64,000 bases of DNA from Bacteroidaceae bacterium (GCA_017448965.1 JAFSKK010000009.1:118469-182468); one strand, 5' to 3'. Shown: positions 44,632 through 53,991, counted from the first letter of the stretch. A program made the numbers and translations. The notes: generated by a model from the sequence alone, not told the origin.

Positions 44632-45916
44632 TTTCTGTCAATATTTTTTTTGTTTTACAAATGCCTAATACACACCACGCCACAGGAGCCATCGCTATAC
44701 ACAACAGGAAGAAGATGTGATAGCCCAATTCGCAGGCAAGCCATCCAGAAAGCGCCATAGGCAGAATCATCAAACTTACCACAACTGGAACATATAAGAA
44801 GTTGGTGGTGGTGCGGTAACGTTGTTCGGAAATATAGGGTACGAAGACGCGGCAGACATTCAAGCCGAAACCAAAGCAGAGTTGGGCAAAGAATGTCATA
44901 CAACAGAGCAGCAACATGTTATTCTGTTGCGGATAATAAGCCATCAGCACATACGACAAGGGGGAGAGGGAAAGCACCACGGCGGCAGTCCAAAACATGG
45001 ATTGAAGACCATTGTTTTTCATCATCGTCCTACCCCACGCCATACCAATGGAGAAAGCCAACACACCGATGGTGCCCTGCGCAAAACCCACATCTTGCAC
45101 AGAACAACTGAGGCCGCCCTGCTCCACAGCATCCAAAAGAAAGAACACGCGAGTGTTGAACATTAACGCCTGTGGCAACAACAGGAAGAAGAGGCTCAAC
45201 AAAATGGGCAACACATGGGGTTTCTGCTGAATACGTGAGAGAACGTGCAATTCGTTCTTCACCGTATCGACCAACGTTTCATGGCGATAACGTTCCATCT
45301 GTTTCGGGTTCTGCAACACAATGATGTTCAGAACCAGAAATACGAGGAAGCCACCAGCCACCAGCGAACTCTCCATCGCCCACGCTTTATGGTAACTGCG
45401 GAAAAACACCTCGAAGAAACCAGCCACGATAATCAGCACACCATAGGTAATGACCTGTGCCACTTGCGATGACAGCAGTTTCGTACCCATGAAGAGGGGT
45501 TGCTGACGCGGATGAAGCATACGGCGGTAATAAAGTCGAGCAAGGAGTTCGTGCCATGCACAGAAACAGGAAAGGACAAAAAGGAAAGAGAAGAGCACCC
45601 AAACATGCACCTTCGCATAGGCAATGTAAACAGCAATGCCCATGAGGCAAAGGAACATGAGCGACTCACAGATATGAAGATAACGCTTGAATGCCCCAGC
45701 CTTGCTCACTTTGCTATAGAAATAGGACTTCGTCACCCACGGAAGAAAGAGCAAAGCACCACATACGGAGGAAACGACAGGGGTGGCACCAAACTGCATA
45801 AACATGATCAGCGCCACAAACATCACAACGGTCGAAGGAATCTCTCCGGCGGCACAAAGGGTTGGGATCCAAACCCACGGACTATAGAGTTTACGAGTTG
45901 ACAATATATTTTTCAC
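44624..45916 (-). CDS. MFS transporter, AmpG-like paralogue
   Basis: Inner-membrane carrier of 430 residues, 12 predicted helices, opening with YSPWVWIPTLCAAGEIPSTV, which parallels the start of the next MFS gene; the two look like diverged tandem duplicates. The conserved ATHD segment of its partner is replaced by CAWHELLARLYYRRM. The start appears to be GTG at 45916. It lies 13 bp after the SpoIID-like gene. The pair may act as a heteromer or on related substrates; both are inferences. Confidence 0.78.
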   Translation of the reverse strand: MKNILSTRKLYSPWVWIPTLCAAGEIPSTVVMFVALIMFMQFGATPVVSSVCGALLFLPWVTKSYFYSKVSKAGAFKRYLHICESLMFLCLMGIAVYIAYAKVHVWVLFSFLFVLSCFCAWHELLARLYYRRMLHPRQQPLFMGTKLLSSQVAQVITYGVLIIVAGFFEVFFRSYHKAWAMESSLVAGGFLVFLVLNIIVLQNPKQMERYRHETLVDTVKNELHVLSRIQQKPHVLPILLSLFFLLLPQALMFNTRVFFLLDAVEQGGLSCSVQDVGFAQGTIGVLAFSIGMAWGRTMMKNNGLQSMFWTAAVVLSLSPLSYVLMAYYPQQNNMLLLCCMTFFAQLCFGFGLNVCRVFVPYISEQRYRTTTNFLYVPVVVSLMILPMALSGWLACELGYHIFFLLCIAMAPVAWCVLGICKTKKILTEND

Positions 45917-45929
45917 TATTTTATTCTGT

Positions 45930-47105
45930 TCACCACCTTCTGGTCAGTTCGGCATGAGGATAATAGAATGCCAATATATCCGTGTAGGGGATGCCTTGAT
46001 CGCCCATCACGGCTGCACCTATCTGGCAAAGTCCGACTCCATGTCCCCACCCTTTTCCATGAAGGGTGAAGCCATCAGGCGTCTTCTCCACCGTGAAGGC
46101 AGATGAATACAGATGTGACTCGCTGAGCCACTTGCGTATTTCCAGTTCTTTACCTACCGTCAGGGTGCGTTTTTCTCCTTCAATCGTCAGCATGACGATG
46201 CGTTCTGAAGGACCGCGATGCATCGCTTTCAAGTCAAGAATCTTGCCAAAGTCAATGCCCGACTTCCGATGGATGAGTTCTGACAGTTCCTCTGTCGTAT
46301 AATGCACCGTCCAGCGATAGAAGTCATGCGTCTCCTGGTCATAGCCATTCAACACCTGACGAAGCACCTTCGGGTCGGATGTGTTGCAATAAGGGTCAGG
46401 TTTTGCCACCAGATAAGGATGGCGAATGTTCTCCCAACAAGACTCAAACACCTCGGTCATGCCACCACAACATTTGGAGAAACGGGCATCGCAAATCTTG
46501 CCCTCGAAGGAGAGCACCTCTCCACGCGTGGCCTCAATCGCTTTGACCACATTGGGATTTGTCTGCCGCGTGATGCCCTGATAGCGTTGGCAATGGTCGT
46601 CGGCACACACATCAAAACCTGTATGTGATTGGCTGTCATACCATCGGATGATACGTCCTTCCGTCTTTTGTTCGTGAGCGGAGTGCCCTGCACGTGGGTT
46701 ATCCATCATCCGCAGAAGCCAACTGCGCGAGATGACAGCGTGTGCCTTCAAGAGTTCGAGCGAGGCATTGGCGCTCATCTCGCTGCTGATGACACTGGTG
46801 AGATAGGTCTCGACAGGCAGCACATTCACAGCCCTCAGCATTCCCTCCTCTTCCTGCAACCGCAACGCTCCGCTGAAGGTCTGTTCCTCCCGACGCTCCC
46901 AATGGAAACCGATACCGATGGTCACGTCCTTCAAGGTGAAGGAAGCCCCTTCATCCTGTGGCGTGAAGACACAACCCACATCGGCCAGTGTGAAAGCGTG
47001 TTCACCTTCCACCTGTGCCTCACCACACCGATAAGGTGCATGAAACACCACTCGAAGTGTCTCAGCCCTCACGATGCCTACGCTCACAATCCGTTCTCGC
47101 TCCAT
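45930..47105 (-). CDS. SpoIID/LytB domain protein
   Basis: Protein of 391 residues with the SpoIID/LytB core: SVISSEMSANASLELLKAHA, VISRSWLL, then FSKCCGGMTE and the C-terminal GKGWGHGVGLCQIGA. In Bacillus SpoIID is a lytic transglycosylase acting on denuded glycan strands; the conserved ISSEM Glu is present (SSEM), consistent with activity. No signal peptide is visible, so location is unclear. ATG 47105 is used; TTG 47132 is also possible. It sits between the DUF4922 fusion and the MFS pair. Confidence 0.82.
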   Translation of the reverse strand: MERERIVSVGIVRAETLRVVFHAPYRCGEAQVEGEHAFTLADVGCVFTPQDEGASFTLKDVTIGIGFHWERREEQTFSGALRLQEEEGMLRAVNVLPVETYLTSVISSEMSANASLELLKAHAVISRSWLLRMMDNPRAGHSAHEQKTEGRIIRWYDSQSHTGFDVCADDHCQRYQGITRQTNPNVVKAIEATRGEVLSFEGKICDARFSKCCGGMTEVFESCWENIRHPYLVAKPDPYCNTSDPKVLRQVLNGYDQETHDFYRWTVHYTTEELSELIHRKSGIDFGKILDLKAMHRGPSERIVMLTIEGEKRTLTVGKELEIRKWLSESHLYSSAFTVEKTPDGFTLHGKGWGHGVGLCQIGAAVMGDQGIPYTDILAFYYPHAELTRRW

Positions 47106-47136
47106 CGCTTTTTCACGCTTGTCTGTCGACAAAGCG

Positions 47137-49656
47137 TCAGTTAAAAATTACCCCCCCCCCCTTGAATTGAACGATCATCGAAAGTTCGTCGTCAAGAGAG
47201 ATTCCGCATTCCTGCAGAATGGACGAAGCCATCTCTGGAGTCATCCGATCGAAGTCCTCTTTGCGTGGCGTGATGAGCATGCCGCCCATATCGAGGGCAC
47301 CAGGGCTGACCATCATTTGTTTCTTTCCTTTCTCGAAGTAACAGTCGGGACGGTGTTTCCTGCGTGGCAAGATGACGCTGACAATGCGTTCATATTCATC
47401 AGCCGTGCTCTTCTCCGACCAAGCCAGAATGTTCATCATCGGCTCTTCGTGCCCTTCAGGAACTGGCAAGGCTGAATAGACTTTGTCGAAAAGCACTTTG
47501 TTGGCATGAGGTGTGCGTGTGATGATGACGATGCCTGGGCAAAGATAGTTGCGAAGACTGAACACACCCGTGCTGTCGGCCACCAGGGAAAGATTCATCG
47601 CCTCCATATATTCCTCCTCGCTGATGGGCCAGATGCGTGAGAGCGCAGGTTTGTAGATGGTCGCCCAGTCACGCTCGATCGGCACCACGCCTCGGCTACC
47701 TGCCTGGAAGTGCATGTGGTCGGGTGCGCTGGCTCCGCAGTATGGGCCGTTATAGAACACAAACATCTCGTCCAACTGCGACGTAATTTCCATCATGTCC
47801 TCATAGTAATCACGGATTTGCTGCTTGCGATGATGGCGCAACGGAATGGTGAAATGTCTGGGAAGAATCGGGTTGGGATTGACCAGCAGATAATACTTTT
47901 TCAGGATCGGGCTGCTGATCTGCTCCTTCGGACGGTTCACCTCACACAAGAAACAAGGGCGACGCTTGATGCTCTCGGGATCCACTTTGGCGCCCGTAGA
48001 AACAATGCGTGCAGGATTGTGCTGCGCGATGAGGCGGCACTCTCCGACGGTCATCTCCAAGGTGGACACATTCTTCAGTTGTTCATAACACTTCCGTGCA
48101 TCATCCCAGATGGGCAACTGCGACTCAAAGAGTTGGTTGACGGTATCATCGGTCACAGCACTCTGCCAATACTCGTTCAGTCGGCGGCGGTTGATAATCT
48201 CCATTGTGCGAAGACTGTCCTTGTAGATATTGTTGCGGTTCACCTGTTCGGGGGTCAGCGAGGCATCGCTGTTTCCCTCCCAACGACGGCAAAGATAGAG
48301 TTCGTCATAGATGCGTCCAATCTTATATTTTCGGCTGAAAGCCAAACCTACAGCATAGTCTTCGCCATAGGAGGTGTTAGGCATTCCAATCTTCCGAAGC
48401 AATGGAGTAAAGAATGCGCGTGGTGCACCCAATCCATTGATTCTTATTGCATTATTCTGACCATTTTCAGCAGTCCACTCACGGTGGTCAATCAATCCTG
48501 GAGGCAATGTTTCGAGTTGGAAGTTGCACATCCGATAGGAACCGATGACCATACCGCAATGCTCTTCGTAGAACTTGTCCACGATGCGCTGAAGGGTGTC
48601 GATGCCGCTGTACAGGTCATCGCTGTCGAGTTGAACAGCGAAGCGTCCGCATCGTGCATCGTTGAAAGCGAGGCTCCAGCAACCTCCGATGCCGAGGTCG
48701 CGATAGGCGGGAATGATGTGTACCACACGTGAGTCTTCTGACGCCAGCCGTTGGATGACCTCAGTCGTGCCATCGGTGGAGTGATTGTCCACCACCATCA
48801 CGTTGAACTCAAAAGTGGTGTGCTGCGAGAGTGCGCTTCTGATGGCATCCTCGATGGTCTTCACGCGATTCCTCACTGGTATGATGACCGAAGCCTCCCG
48901 GTCGAAATCATAACGATCCACCGACACATCGGCAATGCTGTCGGGGTCGATGTAGGCACCGATCATCTTCAAGTGCTTGGTGCACACCAGTTCGCGTTCT
49001 TTCTGCACCTCACGATTGCGCGGATCGACATAGTCAAACTGCTTTTCGCCACTTGCTCTCAGATCGAGTTCTTCCTCCGTGTAGAGATATTCACGGATGT
49101 GGAAGAGCGAGGCATTACGCTTGCGGCGCAAGGAGAAGAGCTGTACATCATACCAACCCGAGAAGCGGTAAGCCGCCTTGGGGTTCTCCTCCACATATTT
49201 TCTCAGCGTGTCTGTCTTAAACAGCATCACCGAACCGAAATCGAAGTCGTCGCGCACACTGCCAAAGTAGAAGTCCATCGTGGGGCACTTCACCATCTCG
49301 CCATTCCTCATGGCATAGTGGTCGGCATACACCAACGCTGAATCCACGCTGTCGGCCACCGACTGCATGCGGCTGATGGCTTTGTAGCCAAAGGTGATGG
49401 GTGTCGGCTTCGCGCACACCAGCATGAATGGAGCCGTCGTGGCTTCCGTCATCTGTTTGACGGTGTTCGAGCTCAACACGTTGTCCACCCTCATCACCTC
49501 ACACCCCATGAATGGGCACGGGGCATCGTTCGTCATCAGCACATAGATTTTCTTCACCAGAGGCTCCTCGGTCAGTTGCTTCAACGTCACCAACGTTGCA
49601 GCCTCGTTAGCATAAACCACAAAGGCGTCCATGCCATTACTCATGATATTATTCAT
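47137..49656 (-). CDS. Glycosyltransferase 2 fused to a DUF4922 (HIT-like) domain
   Basis: Cytosolic fusion of 839 residues. Residues 1-240 form an uncharacterised domain with a nucleotidyltransferase- or GT-like look. Residues about 255-470 are a GT2 (ASVIIPVRNRVKTIEDAI, VVDNHSTDGT, VQLDSDDLYS). Residues about 530-835 match DUF4922, which resembles HIT-type nucleotidylyl transferases/phosphorylases: APDHMHFQAGSRG supplies the HxHxQ catalytic triad. The C-terminus is encoded across a run of 11 G (minus strand, 47161-47151). ATG 49656 is chosen; upstream sequence contains the promoter. It heads the SpoIID-MFS operon. Confidence 0.82.
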   Translation of the reverse strand: MNNIMSNGMDAFVVYANEAATLVTLKQLTEEPLVKKIYVLMTNDAPCPFMGCEVMRVDNVLSSNTVKQMTEATTAPFMLVCAKPTPITFGYKAISRMQSVADSVDSALVYADHYAMRNGEMVKCPTMDFYFGSVRDDFDFGSVMLFKTDTLRKYVEENPKAAYRFSGWYDVQLFSLRRKRNASLFHIREYLYTEEELDLRASGEKQFDYVDPRNREVQKERELVCTKHLKMIGAYIDPDSIADVSVDRYDFDREASVIIPVRNRVKTIEDAIRSALSQHTTFEFNVMVVDNHSTDGTTEVIQRLASEDSRVVHIIPAYRDLGIGGCWSLAFNDARCGRFAVQLDSDDLYSGIDTLQRIVDKFYEEHCGMVIGSYRMCNFQLETLPPGLIDHREWTAENGQNNAIRINGLGAPRAFFTPLLRKIGMPNTSYGEDYAVGLAFSRKYKIGRIYDELYLCRRWEGNSDASLTPEQVNRNNIYKDSLRTMEIINRRRLNEYWQSAVTDDTVNQLFESQLPIWDDARKCYEQLKNVSTLEMTVGECRLIAQHNPARIVSTGAKVDPESIKRRPCFLCEVNRPKEQISSPILKKYYLLVNPNPILPRHFTIPLRHHRKQQIRDYYEDMMEITSQLDEMFVFYNGPYCGASAPDHMHFQAGSRGVVPIERDWATIYKPALSRIWPISEEEYMEAMNLSLVADSTGVFSLRNYLCPGIVIITRTPHANKVLFDKVYSALPVPEGHEEPMMNILAWSEKSTADEYERIVSVILPRRKHRPDCYFEKGKKQMMVSPGALDMGGMLITPRKEDFDRMTPEMASSILQECGISLDDELSMIVQFKGGGVIFN

Positions 49657-49688
49657 AGTTTCTGTTATTTGGCAATTAGATAGCATTG

Positions 49689-49696
49689 CAAAGATA
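49689..49696 (-). promoter_or_regulatory. -7 promoter element of the DUF4922 operon (TATCTTTG)
   Basis: Exact minus-strand match, 32 bp before ATG 49656. A weak CTTG lies 16 bp upstream. Confidence 0.52.
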
Positions 49697-49754
49697 GGGA
49701 AAAGAATGGAGTCAAGCATCAGATTTCCTCCGTTTTTTACGATTATGGCTCATT

Positions 49755-49789
49755 TTTGTGCGTTTTTACGATAAAAATCCCTACCTTTG
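49755..49789 (+). promoter_or_regulatory. Promoter of the queuosine transporter-queF operon
   Basis: TACCTTTG at 49782-49789 is an exact -7 match; TTTG at 49755-49758 gives a slightly long 23-bp spacer. The leader is about 115 nt and consists almost wholly of the tandem elements described next. Confidence 0.58.
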
Positions 49790-49808
49790 CACCCGATTTG
49801 CAAAAATC

Positions 49809-49900
49809 CGAGTGCCTGAACACCTCGTAAAAACAGGCGTGTATCCAGATTCACCACGTAAAAAACAAGCGAGTGCTTGACAAACCTCGTAAAAAACAAG
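49809..49900 (+). ncRNA. Three tandem preQ1-I-like riboswitch aptamers
   Basis: Units 49809-49838, 49838-49869 and 49870-49900 share one plan: a 4-bp stem (CGAG/CTCG, CGTG/CACG, CGAG/CTCG), an 11-13-nt loop ending in AC, then TAAAAA(A)CA and a short 3' arm. In units 1 and 3 the loop can pair with that arm (GCCTG with CAGGC; CTTG with CAAG), giving the H-type pseudoknot and A-rich tail that define preQ1-I riboswitches. Unit 2 has the stem and tail but no matching loop bases. Unit 3 ends 8 nt before the transporter ATG, suggesting translational control. Confidence 0.75.
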
Positions 49901-49908
49901 AACAACCA

Positions 49909-50637
49909 ATGACATTCAAAAAGCAAGTGAGCGTTTCCTTCATGCTGATGGGAATCGTTTTCTGTATCTGCCTCGTGGCAGCGAACATTCTCGAAACCAA
50001 AGTGTTCAAAGTGTGGGGACCCATTTCCCTGACGTGTGGTTTCATCGTTTTTCCAGTATCTTACATTCTCAACGACGTGATTGCCGAAGTGTGGGGCTAT
50101 CGCAAGGCTCGTCTCATCATCTGGGTGGGCTTCGCGATGAACTTCTTCGTGATGGCGGTTGGCGGCATCGCGTGCATCCTGCCCCCCATCGACCCTGAAG
50201 CCGACAAGGCCTTCAAGCAGGTGTTCACGTTCGCTCCGCAAGTGGTGGTGGCGAGCCTCATCGCCTTCATCGTCGGCTCGTTCCTCAATGCGATGGTGAT
50301 GAGCAAGATGAAGATGGCCGACCGCCACAAGGGTCATTTCAACTACCACTTCTCCATGCGCGCCATCCTTTCTACGGTGGCGGGCGAAAGTGCCGACAGC
50401 ATCATCTTCTTTCCGTTGGCCTTCTATCTGTTCCCACTCATCTTCCAAGGCGCACCCAACCTAACCTTCGACATCATGCTTAGCGTGATGATTACACAGG
50501 TGGTTGCTAAGACGCTCTACGAAATCATCGTGCTGCCTCTCACCATCCGCATCGTGAAGTACGTGAAGAAGATGGAGGATACTGATGTATATGATGAGAA
50601 CATAAGTTATAGCGCATTCAAAATCAAAGATATATAA
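49909..50637 (+). CDS. yhhQ: Queuosine precursor transporter (VUT/YhhQ family)
   Basis: Inner-membrane protein of 242 residues with six hydrophobic helices. Family segments include [30 protein letters not shown] and [20 protein letters not shown]. coli YhhQ imports preQ0 and preQ1 for queuosine tRNA modification. ATG 49909 is used; the open frame from 49873 lies inside the riboswitch-like leader. It is followed 1 bp later by queF, and both lie downstream of preQ1-I-like elements, which supports the assignment. Confidence 0.92.
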   Translation: MTFKKQVSVSFMLMGIVFCICLVAANILETKVFKVWGPISLTCGFIVFPVSYILNDVIAEVWGYRKARLIIWVGFAMNFFVMAVGGIACILPPIDPEADKAFKQVFTFAPQVVVASLIAFIVGSFLNAMVMSKMKMADRHKGHFNYHFSMRAILSTVAGESADSIIFFPLAFYLFPLIFQGAPNLTFDIMLSVMITQVVAKTLYEIIVLPLTIRIVKYVKKMEDTDVYDENISYSAFKIKDI

Positions 50638-50638
50638 A

Positions 50639-51106
50639 ATGGGAAAACATCGTGAAGACGAGGGGCTTCAATCCCTCGGAAAGAAGACTGAATATCGTCA
50701 AGACTATGCGCCCGAGGTGCTGGAGACTTTCCAAAACAAGCACCCCGAAAACGACTACTGGGTGCAGTTCAACTGTCCTGAGTTCACCTCCCTGTGCCCC
50801 ATCACTGGGCAACCCGATTTCGCTGAAATCCGTATTTCGTACCTGCCCGACCAACGCATGGTGGAGAGCAAATCGCTGAAACTTTACTTGTTCTCCTTCC
50901 GCAATCATGGCGACTTCCACGAGGACTGTGTGAACACTATCATGAAGGACCTCATCAAGCTGATGGATCCGAAGTATATCGAGGTGACCGGCATCTTCAC
51001 GCCACGTGGAGGCATCAGCATCTACCCCTATGCCAACTATGGCCGTAAAGGCACAAAATATGAGGAGATGGCGGCCTATCGGATGATGAACCACGGAATG
51101 AGGTAG
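50639..51106 (+). CDS. queF: NADPH-dependent 7-cyano-7-deazaguanine reductase
   Basis: Reduces preQ0 to preQ1 in queuosine synthesis. The 155-residue protein is the short unimodular (B. subtilis-type) form. The catalytic Cys is C53 in [12 protein letters not shown] and the catalytic Asp D60; the QueF motif ESKSLKLY is at 76-83, followed by [10 protein letters not shown]. It starts 1 bp after the transporter stop, so the two genes share one preQ1-responsive transcript. Confidence 0.95.
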   Translation: MGKHREDEGLQSLGKKTEYRQDYAPEVLETFQNKHPENDYWVQFNCPEFTSLCPITGQPDFAEIRISYLPDQRMVESKSLKLYLFSFRNHGDFHEDCVNTIMKDLIKLMDPKYIEVTGIFTPRGGISIYPYANYGRKGTKYEEMAAYRMMNHGMR

Positions 51107-51199
51107 AAGTCGCCCCATAACCAGTAGTGGCGTTGACCCACAAGCGGCAGTGGAGGCAAGGGGAAGTTGACAATGCAGGAAAAAACAAACACGTTTGTT

Positions 51200-51230
51200 T
51201 TGTATTGTGCGCGGTTTTCACTAACTTTGC
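51200..51230 (+). promoter_or_regulatory. Promoter of phoH
   Basis: TTTG (51200-51203), 19-bp spacer, TAACTTTG (51223-51230), all exact. The -7 box ends only 3 bp before the phoH ATG (51234), so the transcript should start at or within a few bases of the start codon. Confidence 0.72.
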
Positions 51231-51233
51231 ACC

Positions 51234-52208
51234 ATGATTGAGAAGCATATAGTTTTGGAGGACATCGACCTCGTGACGTTCTACGGGGTGAACAATGTCC
51301 ATTTGCAGATGATTAAGGCGCTCTATCCCAAGTTGCGCATTGTGGCTCGTGGCAATATCGTGAAGGTGATGGGCGACGAGGAGGAGATGTGTGCCTTCGA
51401 GGAGAACATTGCCAGGATGCAGGAGCATTGTGCCAAGTACAACTCGCTGAACGAGGAGGCCATCCTGCAGATTGTGAAGGGAGAGCATCCGCAAGGTCAT
51501 GCGGCGGATGGAAGTGCCATCTGCTACAGCATCGTCGGCAAGCCCATTGCTCCGCGTTCGGAGAACCAGAAGATGCTGGTGGATGCCTACTACGGGAACG
51601 ACATGCTCTTCGCCATCGGCCCTGCCGGCTCGGGCAAGACGTATGTGTCCATCGCTTTGGCAGTTCGCGCTTTGAAGAACAAGGAAATCCGCAAGATTAT
51701 CCTGTGTCGTCCAGCGGTGGAGGCAGGCGAGAAACTGGGTTTCCTGCCTGGCGACATGAGGGAAAAGATTGACCCGTATCTGCAACCGCTCTACGATGCC
51801 TTGCAGGACATGATACCTGCGCAGAAACTCACCGAGTATATGGAACAGAACGTGATTCAGATTGCCCCACTCGCTTTTATGCGCGGTAGGACACTGAACG
51901 ATGCGGTGGTTATCCTCGATGAGGCACAGAACACGACCACTCAGCAAATCAAGATGTTCCTCACGCGCATGGGACAGAACACGAAGATGATCATCACGGG
52001 CGACCTGACGCAGATTGACCTGCCACGCAACGTGAAGAGCGGATTGAAGGAGGCAAAGGAGGTGCTGAAAGATGTGAAGGGCATCGCTTTCGTGGAAATG
52101 GATGAACGAGACATCGTGCGCCACAAACTCGTGACCCGAATCGTGGACGCTTACCACAAATATGACATCACTAAAATTCAACAATATGAACTCTTTAACA
52201 AGGACTGA
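51234..52208 (+). CDS. phoH: PhoH-like ATPase
   Basis: Cytosolic P-loop protein of 324 residues; the family is linked to RNA metabolism and stress, with exact role unsettled. Walker A GPAGSGKT is at 129-136 and Walker B is [19 protein letters not shown] follows. The N-terminal 100 residues include the small nucleic-acid-binding region ([15 protein letters not shown]). The start [12 protein letters not shown] is the usual family start in Bacteroidales. The gene overlaps purC by 23 bp, so the two are probably co-expressed. Confidence 0.93.
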   Translation: MIEKHIVLEDIDLVTFYGVNNVHLQMIKALYPKLRIVARGNIVKVMGDEEEMCAFEENIARMQEHCAKYNSLNEEAILQIVKGEHPQGHAADGSAICYSIVGKPIAPRSENQKMLVDAYYGNDMLFAIGPAGSGKTYVSIALAVRALKNKEIRKIILCRPAVEAGEKLGFLPGDMREKIDPYLQPLYDALQDMIPAQKLTEYMEQNVIQIAPLAFMRGRTLNDAVVILDEAQNTTTQQIKMFLTRMGQNTKMIITGDLTQIDLPRNVKSGLKEAKEVLKDVKGIAFVEMDERDIVRHKLVTRIVDAYHKYDITKIQQYELFNKD

Positions 52209-53133
52209 TTTCAACTTCCCCGGACAGAAGGAAGTGTATCACGGCAAAGTCCGTGACGTGTACAACATCAACGACGACCTCATGGTGATGGTCGCTACCG
52301 ACCGCATCTCTGCTTTCGACGTAGTGCTGCCCAAGGGCATCCCCTTCAAGGGTCAGGTGCTCAACCAGATTGCAGCAAAGTTTCTCGACGCATCGGCCAA
52401 CATCGTGCCCAATTGGAAACTCGCCACTCCCGACCCAATGGTGACAGTGGGCTTGAAGTGTGAAGGTTTCCGCGTGGAGATGATTATCCGCGGCTATCTG
52501 ACAGGCTCCGCATGGCGTGAGTACAAGGCTGGCAACCGCACTCTTTGCGGCATCACGCTGCCTGAGGGTATGAAGGAGAACCAGAAGTTCCCCAAGCCCA
52601 TCATCACCCCAACCACTAAGGCTGACGAGGGTCACGACGAAAACATCTCGAAAGAGGAAATCATCGCTCAGGGCCTTGTGAGCAAGGAAGACTATGAGGT
52701 GATGGAGAAGTACACCTACGCCCTCTTCGAACTCGGCACCAAAATTGCCGCCGAGAAGGGACTCATCCTCGTGGATACGAAGTATGAGTTTGGCAAACGT
52801 GACGGCAAGGTGTATCTCATCGACGAGGTACACACCCCCGACTCTTCCCGCTACTTCTATGCCGATGGCTACGAAGAGAAGTTCGCCAAAGGTGAGCCTC
52901 AGAAGCAACTCTCCAAGGAGTTTGTGCGCCAATGGCTCATCGACCACAATTTCATGAACCAGCCAGGACAGGTGATGCCCGAAATCACAGACGAATATGC
53001 ACAATCCGTCTCCGACCGCTACATCGAACTCTACGAACACATCATCGGCGAGAAGTTCGTGAAAGCAGAAGGAAATGAGGACATCGCTGCCCGCATCGAA
53101 AAGAACGTGTTAGCTTATCTTGCTAATAAATAA
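52186..53133 (+). CDS. purC: SAICAR synthase
   Basis: Purine synthesis step joining CAIR and aspartate. The 315-residue protein has the family segments [32 protein letters not shown] and [14 protein letters not shown]. This long form (about 310 residues) is the Bacteroidetes/eukaryote-like type rather than the 240-residue E. coli type. ATG 52186 lies within the last codons of phoH; the earlier in-frame start at 52162 would lengthen that overlap. It is followed by a perfect 24-bp inverted repeat. Confidence 0.95.
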   Translation: MNSLTRTDFNFPGQKEVYHGKVRDVYNINDDLMVMVATDRISAFDVVLPKGIPFKGQVLNQIAAKFLDASANIVPNWKLATPDPMVTVGLKCEGFRVEMIIRGYLTGSAWREYKAGNRTLCGITLPEGMKENQKFPKPIITPTTKADEGHDENISKEEIIAQGLVSKEDYEVMEKYTYALFELGTKIAAEKGLILVDTKYEFGKRDGKVYLIDEVHTPDSSRYFYADGYEEKFAKGEPQKQLSKEFVRQWLIDHNFMNQPGQVMPEITDEYAQSVSDRYIELYEHIIGEKFVKAEGNEDIAARIEKNVLAYLANK

Positions 53134-53146
53134 TTCACATTGATGT

Positions 53147-53217
53147 CTAAGGAATTCAGGAATAAAGGAATGGATAATAGATTTTGTACAGTTTTCCTTT
53201 ATTCCTGAATTCCTTAG
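53147..53217. repeat. Perfect 24-bp inverted repeat between purC and menG
   Basis: Arms 53147-53170 and 53194-53217 are exact reverse complements around a 23-nt A+T-rich loop. It starts 14 bp after the purC stop and ends 16 bp before the menG ATG. There is no T-tract. It could be a MITE/REP-like element, a transcript-stabilising hairpin or a weak terminator. Confidence 0.85.
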
Positions 53218-53232
53218 AATATAAAAACAGCC

Positions 53233-53991
53233 ATGTACGAACAGGAGCAGATAAAGCCATACGGCGAAGAGGGCACAAAACGTGAGCAGGTGGAGCAGAT
53301 GTTCGACAACATTGCCCACTCTTACGACACCCTCAACCATACCCTCAGCTTTGGAGTGGACAAAATCTGGAGGAACAACGCCATTGACTATCTGCAACCT
53401 TTCTTCTCCTCCCCTCTTGGGGGAGGTCGGGAGGGGGCCATACTCGACATTGCCACAGGCACTGGCGACTTCGCTATCCGTGCTGTTCAAAAACTGAACG
53501 CCCACAAGGTAGTGGGCATCGACATCAGCGAGGGGATGATGGCGATTGGTCGGGAGAAAGTGGAGAAACTCGGACTTTCCGACCGAATCACCTTCCAGAA
53601 AGAGGACTGCGCGAAGATGTCCTTCCCCGACAACTCCTTTGATGCCGTCATTTCCGCCTTCGCCCTCCGCAACTTCCAGAATCTTGACGAGTGCCTCAAG
53701 GAGATGCACCGTGTGCTGAACGAGAACGGACACCTGTCCGTCATCGACCTCTGCGCTCCCGTCTCCTTCCCCATGAAGCAACTCTTCTGGCTTTACAAAA
53801 AAGCGGTTATGCCCACATTAGGAAAACTCCTCTCGAAAGACAAAACCGCCTACACCTACCTGCCCGACACGATGGATGCCGTTCCCCAAGCGGAACGCAT
53901 GCAGCACATCATCCAACAGGCAGGTTTCCACAACGTAAACTTCCGTCGCCTCGCTTTCGGCATGTGCATTCTTTATACAGCAGAAAAATAA
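53233..53991 (+). CDS. menG: Demethylmenaquinone methyltransferase (UbiE/MenG)
   Basis: SAM-dependent methyltransferase of 252 residues for the last step of menaquinone synthesis. Conserved parts are [20 protein letters not shown], the SAM motif [23 protein letters not shown] and the C-terminal [16 protein letters not shown]. Between YLQPF and AILD an in-frame insert ([10 protein letters not shown]), absent from relatives I recall, is encoded by a GC-rich palindrome. The insert is in the loop just before the SAM-binding strand, so activity is probably kept. Confidence 0.93.
   Translation: MYEQEQIKPYGEEGTKREQVEQMFDNIAHSYDTLNHTLSFGVDKIWRNNAIDYLQPFFSSPLGGGREGAILDIATGTGDFAIRAVQKLNAHKVVGIDISEGMMAIGREKVEKLGLSDRITFQKEDCAKMSFPDNSFDAVISAFALRNFQNLDECLKEMHRVLNENGHLSVIDLCAPVSFPMKQLFWLYKKAVMPTLGKLLSKDKTAYTYLPDTMDAVPQAERMQHIIQQAGFHNVNFRRLAFGMCILYTAEK
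53406..53438. repeat. GC-rich palindromic element inside menG
   Basis: CCTCCCC (53408-53414) and GGGGAGG (53420-53426) form a perfect stem, followed by another GGAGGGGG half-arm. The roughly 33 nt are G+C-rich against surrounding sequence, keep the reading frame and match a type of palindrome frequently dispersed in Bacteroidetes genomes, as recalled, not searched. Confidence 0.6.

Noticed and set aside
47130-47165. Phase-variable fusion of the DUF4922 and SpoIID-like genes through the G11 run
   Set aside because: All three frames after the run reach a stop within a few codons, so no read-through fusion can form.
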